From: Methylobacterium phyllostachyos
GTDB taxonomy: Bacteria > Pseudomonadota > Alphaproteobacteria > Rhizobiales > Beijerinckiaceae
Reading direction: 5' to 3'
DNA: 64,000 nt
NCBI RefSeq assembly: GCF_900103445.1
Contig: NZ_FNHS01000010.1
Location: forward strand, 186,001 to 250,000
Numbering within the stretch: position 1 is the first letter of the stretch; every line of letters begins with the position of its first letter. The notes beneath the pieces were generated by a model. It was not told where the DNA came from. It searched no databases and was given only the letters and a program-made list of their open reading frames with translations. The position numbers and the translations under genes are program-made. This document shows, piece after piece, positions 57,982-64,000 of this stretch.

Positions 57982-59145
57982 TTATCGCAGCGACAGAGTT
58001 CGGGAGAGGTCAGACAGAGGCTCGGCCCCGTTCGCCGTGACGATGACGGTCTCGGAGGCGCCGACGGTCCAGGCGCCGTAGCGGCGCAGGGTCGCCGGCA
58101 GATGAAAGACCATCCCGGGCTCGATCAGCCGATCTTCGCCCGTGAAGAGTGAGAGCAGGTTTCCCTCTCCCCAGTCCGGCGCGAAGGCGACGCCCATCGC
58201 GTAGCCGATGCGCTTGCGGAAGGCCGGGCCGTAACCCGCCGCGTCGATGATGGCCTGCGCCGCCACGTGCGGGGCCGAGCAGGGACGGCCGGGCCGGAGC
58301 GCGGCGAGCGCCGCATCGAGGGCGCGCAGGGCGCAATCCATCATCCGTTGCGCCTCGGCCGGCGGCGGGCCGATCCAGACGCTGCGCATCAGCGCCGCGT
58401 GGTAGCGGGCATGGCTGCCGGCGAGTTCGAGGAAGACCGCGTCGCCCGGTTCCAGCCGGCGCCGCCGCCAGGTCATGTGCGGCAGACCGCTGCGCGGGCC
58501 CGACGCGACCAGGGGCTCCATCGCCATGGCCTCGGATCCGGCCGCCGTCGCGGCGGCCAGCATGGCGGCCGCGACGGCGTTCTCGTCGGTGCCGGCCGCG
58601 CAGGCCTCGAGCCCGGCGGCGATCCCGGCCTGCGCGTAGCGGGCGGCGGCCCGGATCGCCGCCAGCTCGGCCGCCGACTTCACCGCCCGCAGGGGGGCGA
58701 GGAGGCCGGACCCGTCGGGCAGCGGGCCGCCGAGGGCGGCGTCGATCCGCGCCGCGAGGGCCGGCGCCACGAACCAGCCGTCCCGTTCCAGGGCCGGCCG
58801 GGCGAGCCCGCGCCGCCGGACCAGCGCTGCCAGGGCCTCGGCCGGATCGGCGCCGTCCGGATAGGCCGCGATGTCGTCGAGCCAGGTGTTGGCGGCCGCG
58901 CCCGGCCGTTCGAGCTGCCGGACCAGGAGGGCCGGATCGCCCGCGACCGGCACCACGAGGGCCTGGAACGCGAAGTAGCCCGCCGTCTGGCGGCCGGTCA
59001 GCCAGTAGATCGTCTCCGGGCCGGTCACCACCAGGGCCGTGTGGCCGGCCGCCTTAATGGCGGCCCGGGCCGCTGCCTGCCGGGCGGCGAACTCCGCCTC
59101 CGGGAAGGCCGCCTCACGGCCGCGCAGATCGGCGAATTCGTGCAT
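57982..59145 (-). CDS. Creatinase/ectoine hydrolase-like M24 protein without metal ligands
   Basis: A 387-residue pita-bread (M24) protein. The two usual Asp ligands are replaced: the region reads GDAVFLELAGSHARYHAALM with Glu and Ala in those places, the His position reads IGYAMGVAF and one of the two Glu ligands reads FHLPATL. Creatinase-type members also lack metals, so this fits hydrolysis of a creatine- or ectoine-like C-N bond better than Xaa-Pro peptidase action. First or second gene of a minus-strand group with a GntR regulator 15 bp upstream and an ABC importer beyond. Confidence 0.8.
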   Translation of the reverse strand: MHEFADLRGREAAFPEAEFAARQAAARAAIKAAGHTALVVTGPETIYWLTGRQTAGYFAFQALVVPVAGDPALLVRQLERPGAAANTWLDDIAAYPDGADPAEALAALVRRRGLARPALERDGWFVAPALAARIDAALGGPLPDGSGLLAPLRAVKSAAELAAIRAAARYAQAGIAAGLEACAAGTDENAVAAAMLAAATAAGSEAMAMEPLVASGPRSGLPHMTWRRRRLEPGDAVFLELAGSHARYHAALMRSVWIGPPPAEAQRMMDCALRALDAALAALRPGRPCSAPHVAAQAIIDAAGYGPAFRKRIGYAMGVAFAPDWGEGNLLSLFTGEDRLIEPGMVFHLPATLRRYGAWTVGASETVIVTANGAEPLSDLSRTLSLR

Positions 59146-59160
59146 CGGACCGTCTCCGCC

Positions 59161-59841
59161 TCAGACTTCGCTCAGGCGCCGGATGATGCCCTGCTTGAAG
59201 TTCTCGAGATGGGCCGCGATGGCGTCCGCCGCCGCCGCCGCGTCCTTGGCCCGGAGGGCGGCCACCACCGCGAGGTGCTCGCGATGGACCGCCTCGAACC
59301 GCTCGGGCATCCGGCTCAGGTTGAACATCTGGGTCTTGCGCCGCAGGTCCTTGATCGTCTTGGCGAGGATCGTGTTGTGGCTGTGGTCGGCGATCAGCTC
59401 GTGGAAGCGCCGGTCGACCTCCCAGTTGCCCGGCGCATCGGGGTCGCCCGCCGCCAGCAGCGCCGCGCTCTGCCGCTCCAGATCCGCCAGCGCGGCGTCG
59501 TCGATCCGGCCGGTGGCCAGCACGACGCTCTCCCGCTCCAGCAGGCGGCGGACATGCAGGATCTCGATCAGCTCGCGCAAGGAGAACTCCTTGACGACGA
59601 GCATCCCGCCGGGCTGCCGCTCGATCAGCCCCTCGGTCTCCAGCCGCGACATCGCCTCGCGGGTCGGGGTCCGGGAGATGTCGAGCATCTCGGCGAGGCG
59701 GCGCTCATGCAGCACGGTGCCGGCCGGCAGGTCGCGGCGGACCAGCATGTCGAGCAGCCGGTCGTAGGCCTTCTGGCCGAGGCTCCGCTCGCGCCGGGCG
59801 TTGAGCGCCGTCGTGTACGACGCGGCGTCGAGGGTCTTCAT
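59161..59841 (-). CDS. GntR-family (FCD) transcriptional regulator
   Basis: A 226-residue regulator. The winged HTH is AYDRLLDMLVRRDLPAGTVL with LAEMLDISRTPTREAMSRLE, and the C-terminal FCD domain has the metal-binding pattern including DRRFHELIADHSHN and EHLAVVAALRAKDA. FCD regulators usually sense a carboxylic acid. It lies between the creatinase-like gene and the ABC importer genes, all on the minus strand, and probably represses them. The palindrome GGTATACC at 62465 is a possible site. ATG at 59841 was chosen from the HTH position. Confidence 0.9.
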   Translation of the reverse strand: MKTLDAASYTTALNARRERSLGQKAYDRLLDMLVRRDLPAGTVLHERRLAEMLDISRTPTREAMSRLETEGLIERQPGGMLVVKEFSLRELIEILHVRRLLERESVVLATGRIDDAALADLERQSAALLAAGDPDAPGNWEVDRRFHELIADHSHNTILAKTIKDLRRKTQMFNLSRMPERFEAVHREHLAVVAALRAKDAAAAADAIAAHLENFKQGIIRRLSEV

Positions 59842-59909
59842 CCGGGTCCTCCCGGAGCGGCCGGGCGGACCGCTCCCGTGTCTTCTTGTCGGGCGCCGGC
59901 CGCCTCCGC

Positions 59910-60707
59910 TCACTGAGCAGGCGTGTGGATCGGCTCCTTCGGGGCCGGATCATAGCCGATCAGCGGGGTGACGAGCTTGGCGTAGGTCCCGTCGGCGACC
60001 ATCTCGGCGAGCGCCTTGTTGACGGCGGCGTGCAGGTTCGGCTTCCCCTGCTTGATGGCGAAGCCCTTCTGGACCGTGCTGAGCGGTGTCTCGATCATCA
60101 CCAGGGGCAGCTTGCGGGCCTTGATGGCGTAGTTGCCCGCCACCGCGTCGTTGATCACCGCGTCGATGTTGCCGTTGACGAGGTCCTGCATGGCATCCGC
60201 GGCGGTCTTGTAGCTCTTCAGGGTGGCGCCGTGCTCCTCGGCGAGCTTGCCGAAGGTCGAGGCCGAGAGGGCGCCGACGTTGCGGCCCTTGAGATCCTCC
60301 GGGCCCTTGATGCCGGTATCCTTGCGGGTGACGATCCGCGCGCCGGATTCGAGCCACCCGTCAGCGAAGGCGACCTGCTTCTGGCGGGCCGCGGTGATGT
60401 CCATCGACTCGCTGGTGATGTCGTATTGATCGGCCATCAGGCCGACCAGCAGGGCGTCGAACTTGATGTTGACCGGGCTGTATGCGAGCCCGATCCGCCG
60501 GCAGACCTCGCGCATCACCCGGACCTCCAGGCCGTCGAGCTCGCCGCCCGGCGTGCGCATGCTGAACGGTGCGAAGGTGCTGTCGGTCGCCACGATCAGC
60601 TTGCCGGGCTCGATCAGCTCCAGCTTGCCCTCGGCCGCGCGGGCCGCCGGGGCGATGAGAAGTCCCGCACAGAGGGCGGCGAGGGCGAGGACGTGGCGGC
60701 GGTTCAT
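59910..60707 (-). CDS. Amino acid-type ABC transporter substrate-binding protein
   Basis: A 265-residue periplasmic binding protein. The signal peptide (HVLALAALCAGLLIAPAARA) precedes the family 3 fold: KLIVATDSTFAPFSMRTPGG and YDITSESMDITAARQKQVAF. Ligand is probably a polar or cyclic amino acid; the operon's enzymes suggest an N-carbamoyl or ectoine-like compound. It follows the permease gene on the minus strand after 62 bp and ends 68 bp before the GntR start. Confidence 0.9.
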   Translation of the reverse strand: MNRRHVLALAALCAGLLIAPAARAAEGKLELIEPGKLIVATDSTFAPFSMRTPGGELDGLEVRVMREVCRRIGLAYSPVNIKFDALLVGLMADQYDITSESMDITAARQKQVAFADGWLESGARIVTRKDTGIKGPEDLKGRNVGALSASTFGKLAEEHGATLKSYKTAADAMQDLVNGNIDAVINDAVAGNYAIKARKLPLVMIETPLSTVQKGFAIKQGKPNLHAAVNKALAEMVADGTYAKLVTPLIGYDPAPKEPIHTPAQ

Positions 60708-60769
60708 GGCGATCTCCGATCTCGGGGGCGGGAGGTGTCGGCCGCGGCCCGTCCCGCGGCGGGGAAGGC

Positions 60770-61453
60770 TCAGGACAGGCGGGCGTAGCGCCGCTCGAAG
60801 AAGGCCGAGAGCTGCGACAGGATCGAGGTGAGGCCGAGGTAGATCAGCGCCGCCGCGATGTAGAAGTCGAACGGCCGGAAGGTCGTGGCGATCATGAGCT
60901 GCGCGTAGAGGGTCAGCTCCACCACCGTGATCGTCGACAGGAGCGAGGTGTTCTTGACCGCCGAGATCGCCTCGTTGGTCAGCGCGGGCAGGATCATGCG
61001 GAAGACCTGCGGCAGGACGATCCGCACCATCATGATCCGCGGGTTCATGCCGAGCGCCAGCGCCGACTCGACCTGACCCCGGGGGATCGCCGCGAGGCCG
61101 GCCCGGATGGTCTCGGCCACGTAGGCGCCGCTGCTGACGCCGAGCGCGATGATGCCGGCGGTGATCGGCGACAGCTTCACCCCGATCTGCGGCATGCCGA
61201 AATACACGATGAACACCTGCACCAGGGTCGGCGTCCCCCGGATGAACCAGACGTAGAAGCTCGCCAGCGCCCGGACGGGGGCGAAGGACGAGCGCTTGCC
61301 CAGCGCCCCGAGCAGGCCGCAGACCCAGCTCACCAGGATGCTCGCCACCGTGACGCCGAGCACGACCAGGGTAGCCGAGACGAAGCCGGGTCCGTAGGTG
61401 ACGACCTCGTCCGAGAGGGTGAGCCACCAGTCCTGCAACGCCGCGACGCTCAT
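60770..61453 (-). CDS. Amino acid-type ABC transporter permease
   Basis: A 227-residue HisM/GlnP-like permease with about five membrane helices. FIRGTPTLVQVFIVYFGMPQ and the EAA loop in ALALGMNPRIMMVRIVLPQV are clear. It lies between the ATPase gene (34 bp upstream) and the binding-protein gene, forming a complete importer; the single permease gene implies a homodimer. Confidence 0.92.
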   Translation of the reverse strand: MSVAALQDWWLTLSDEVVTYGPGFVSATLVVLGVTVASILVSWVCGLLGALGKRSSFAPVRALASFYVWFIRGTPTLVQVFIVYFGMPQIGVKLSPITAGIIALGVSSGAYVAETIRAGLAAIPRGQVESALALGMNPRIMMVRIVLPQVFRMILPALTNEAISAVKNTSLLSTITVVELTLYAQLMIATTFRPFDFYIAAALIYLGLTSILSQLSAFFERRYARLS

Positions 61454-61487
61454 CGCCGTCCGATCTCCTTGAGGATGGGCCGGCGGC

Positions 61488-62294
<807 letters not shown>

Positions 62295-62464
62295 CGTCGA
62301 ACCCGAGGTGATGCGGTCGTGGCGCGGATCGTTGCTTCGATCCGCGTCATGATCCGCGCTGGGATACTGTTCTAACGACCATCACATCTCTTGATGTGGA
62401 GATTTTATTTCGACTTCGCTGCGGTTCTACATTGCCAGGGCCGCTGCGATGTCTTAGCAGAACC

Positions 62465-62495
62465 GGTATACCGCCGGCATTCAAGCGGTATTTTT
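62465..62495 (+). promoter_or_regulatory. GGTATACC palindrome and hairpin with T-run in the divergent promoter region
   Basis: GGTATACC (62465-62472) is a perfect 8-bp palindrome with the GTATAC core often seen in FCD-GntR operators. It overlaps a hairpin, ATACCGC at 62468 and GCGGTAT ending 62491, followed by five Ts, which looks like a terminator or leader hairpin on the plus strand. The rest of the 345-bp gap holds no gene. Confidence 0.45.
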
Positions 62496-62639
62496 AAGCA
62501 TGGCTGCCTTCGACATGGTCATCGAGCATCCGGATCCCGGTTTTGCCTCCGCGGGCGCACCGAGCCCGTGCCTCATTGTTCAGCCGATCGGCCGGATCGG
62601 GCCGGCGCGGCGGGAGGGTGCGCGCGGCGGGCAGACGGC

Positions 62640-63896
62640 ATGACCGGCCTCGCGATCGACCCGGATTTCTGCGAACGCCTGTTCGCCGAGCTTCTGGCCT
62701 TCAGCCGGGATGCACCGGGCGTGACGCGGGCGGCCTACGGCGTCGGCGAGGAGCGTGCCCATGCCCTGATGCGGGCCGCCGGGCAGGCGCTCGGGCTCAC
62801 CGCCGAGACCGACGCGGCCGGCAACCTGTTCCTGACGCTGGCGGGGCGCGACCCGGCGCTGGCGCCCTGGATGGTCGGCTCGCACGTCGATACCGTGCCC
62901 CACGGGGGCAATTTCGACGGGGCGGCGGGCGTGATCGGCGGCCTCGCGGCCGTGGAGGCCCTGCGCCGGGCGGGGATCGTGCCGGCACGGCCCGTGACGG
63001 TGGCGGTGTTCCGCGCCGAGGAGAGCGTGTGGTTCCCGGCCTCCTATGTCGGCAGCCGGGCCGCCTTCGGCCTGCTGCCGCCCGAGGTGCTCGACCTGCC
63101 CCGCGCCGATACCGGCCGGAGCCTGCGCGACCACATGGCCGAGCTCGGCCTGCGGCCGGAGGCGGTGGCGCGGGGCGAGCGGTTGCTCGATCCGGCACGG
63201 ATCCACGGCTTCGTGGAGATGCATATCGAGCAGGGGCCGGCACTGGAGGCGGCCGGGATCCCGGTGGGCTTCGTCACGGCGATCAGCGGCAGCTTCCGCT
63301 ACCGCAAGGCCGCCTGCTTCGGCCGCTACGGCCATTCCGGCGCCGTGACGCGAAGGGAGCGCAGCGACGCGGTCTTCGCCCTGGCCGACCTGATCACCGG
63401 CCTGGATGCCCTCTGGGGAAGGCTGGAGGCGGAGGGCTGCCCGGCCACGATCACGCTGGGCGAGGTCGCCACCGATCCGGTCCAGCACGCCTTCGCCAAG
63501 ATCCCCGGCGAGGTCCGGTTCTGCCTCGACGTGCGCAGCACCGAGCCGTCCGTCCTGGATCGGGTCGAGGCGGCCCTCGCCGAGCACGTCGCCGCCATCG
63601 CGGCCGCCCGCGGTGTGCGCTTCGTCCTGGGCGAGCGCACCGGCAGCACACCGGCGCGGATGAGCCCCGTGCTCGTCGAGGCCCTGTCGGGCCATGCGCG
63701 CCGGCTCAAGATGCCGTTCCGCACGATGGCCAGCGGAGCCGGGCACGACACCGCGACGCTGGCCGGCCAGGGCGTGCCGAGCACGATGATCTTCATCCGC
63801 AACCAGAACGGCAGCCACAACCCGGACGAGGCGATGCGGATCGCGGATCTCTGCGCGGCCGCGACCCTGGTGGCCCACCTCGTCGCCGAAGCCTGA
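62640..63896 (+). CDS. M20 Zn-dependent hydrolase, N-carbamoyl amino acid/allantoate amidohydrolase type
   Basis: A 418-residue enzyme of the HyuC/AllC kind. VGSHVDTVPHGGNFDGAAGV carries His and Asp metal ligands, FRAEESVWFPASYVGSRAAF the bridging Glu, and VEMHIEQGPAL and GAGHDTATLA further conserved sites. Such enzymes cleave N-carbamoyl-L-amino acids or ureido acids. ATG at 62640 is preferred because the upstream frame is Cys/Arg-rich and not family-like. It is followed after 26 bp by pxpA, so the pair fits breakdown of ring-opened hydantoins or 5-oxoproline. Confidence 0.9.
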   Translation: MTGLAIDPDFCERLFAELLAFSRDAPGVTRAAYGVGEERAHALMRAAGQALGLTAETDAAGNLFLTLAGRDPALAPWMVGSHVDTVPHGGNFDGAAGVIGGLAAVEALRRAGIVPARPVTVAVFRAEESVWFPASYVGSRAAFGLLPPEVLDLPRADTGRSLRDHMAELGLRPEAVARGERLLDPARIHGFVEMHIEQGPALEAAGIPVGFVTAISGSFRYRKAACFGRYGHSGAVTRRERSDAVFALADLITGLDALWGRLEAEGCPATITLGEVATDPVQHAFAKIPGEVRFCLDVRSTEPSVLDRVEAALAEHVAAIAAARGVRFVLGERTGSTPARMSPVLVEALSGHARRLKMPFRTMASGAGHDTATLAGQGVPSTMIFIRNQNGSHNPDEAMRIADLCAAATLVAHLVAEA

Positions 63897-63922
63897 CCCA
63901 ACGCGAAAGAGAGGATGCACCG

Positions 63923-64000
63923 ATGATCGTCGATCTGAACTGCGACATGGGCGAGGGTTTCGGCGTCTACCGCCTGGGCGACGATGCCGAGATGCTGCGC
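63923..64000 (+). CDS. pxpA: 5-oxoprolinase subunit A (LamB/YcsF family), start only
   Basis: The first 26 residues are visible, MIVDLNCDMGEGFGVYRLGD, an exact fit to the opening of PxpA (YcsF). PxpA works with PxpB and PxpC to hydrolyse 5-oxoproline to glutamate with ATP. The gene runs off the right end; pxpB and pxpC may follow. GAGAGGATG lies before the ATG. Confidence 0.88.
   Translation, partial: MIVDLNCDMGEGFGVYRLGDDAEMLR

Overview
The window comes from a high-GC alphaproteobacterial chromosome. Codon use, the gene families present (ExoD, CgeB-type glycosyltransferases, FhuF, dadA-alr) and the many dispersed GC-rich palindromic repeats look most like Methylobacterium or a close relative in the Hyphomicrobiales. 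That placement is an inference from style; no taxonomic marker gene is present.

Layout. (1) 1-8891 is a co-directional glycan cluster: the end of a group 4 type glycosyltransferase, three overlapping CgeB-like glycosyltransferases, a UDP-glucuronate decarboxylase-like epimerase, an inositol-3-phosphate synthase, a histidine phosphatase, a methyltransferase and a clan-A glycoside hydrolase-like protein. (2) 9342-14314 holds a LacI regulator and a minus-strand siderophore/iron operon (MFS carrier, FhuF, ABC exporter). (3) 14563-24304 is a block of membrane and stress genes: a holin-X-like protein, a membrane-tailed protein with a sigma-70 region 1.1-like domain, an acyltransferase, a P-type ATPase without the CPC metal motif, its degenerate relative, a truncated CorA and ExoD. 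(4) 24671-27114 is a HerA/FtsK-like ATPase split by an apparent frameshift and with an altered Walker A lysine. (5) 27801-43794 is an AT-richer 15.9-kb integrative element in tRNA-Arg(CCG), bounded by a perfect 55-bp direct repeat. (6) 43935-64000 returns to high-GC chromosome: D-amino-acid catabolism (dadA, alr, Lrp regulator), amidohydrolases, dehydrogenases, two polar amino-acid ABC transporters, a creatinase-like protein, a carbamoylase-like M20 enzyme and the start of pxpA.

The element. Next to the tRNA it carries a tyrosine recombinase, then an SF2 helicase-primase fusion behind a near-consensus sigma-70 promoter. Small orphan genes follow, then a diguanylate cyclase, an XRE regulator and a membrane protein. 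The distal end, the usual cargo position, holds a tightly coupled two-gene operon. Its first gene is an alpha/beta-hydrolase fused to a STAND-like P-loop NTPase; the second is an AAA_35-like ATPase fused to a long TPR-like helical array. I read this pair as the best candidate for an undescribed system, most likely anti-phage defence with a lipase/esterase effector. That function is inference from architecture and position.

Two dispersed repeat families recur in the chromosomal part. Family A has long GC-rich inverted repeats, and one copy lies in frame inside a glycosyltransferase gene. Family B is a string of four short GGGC/GCCC hairpins, and one copy abuts the truncated corA.
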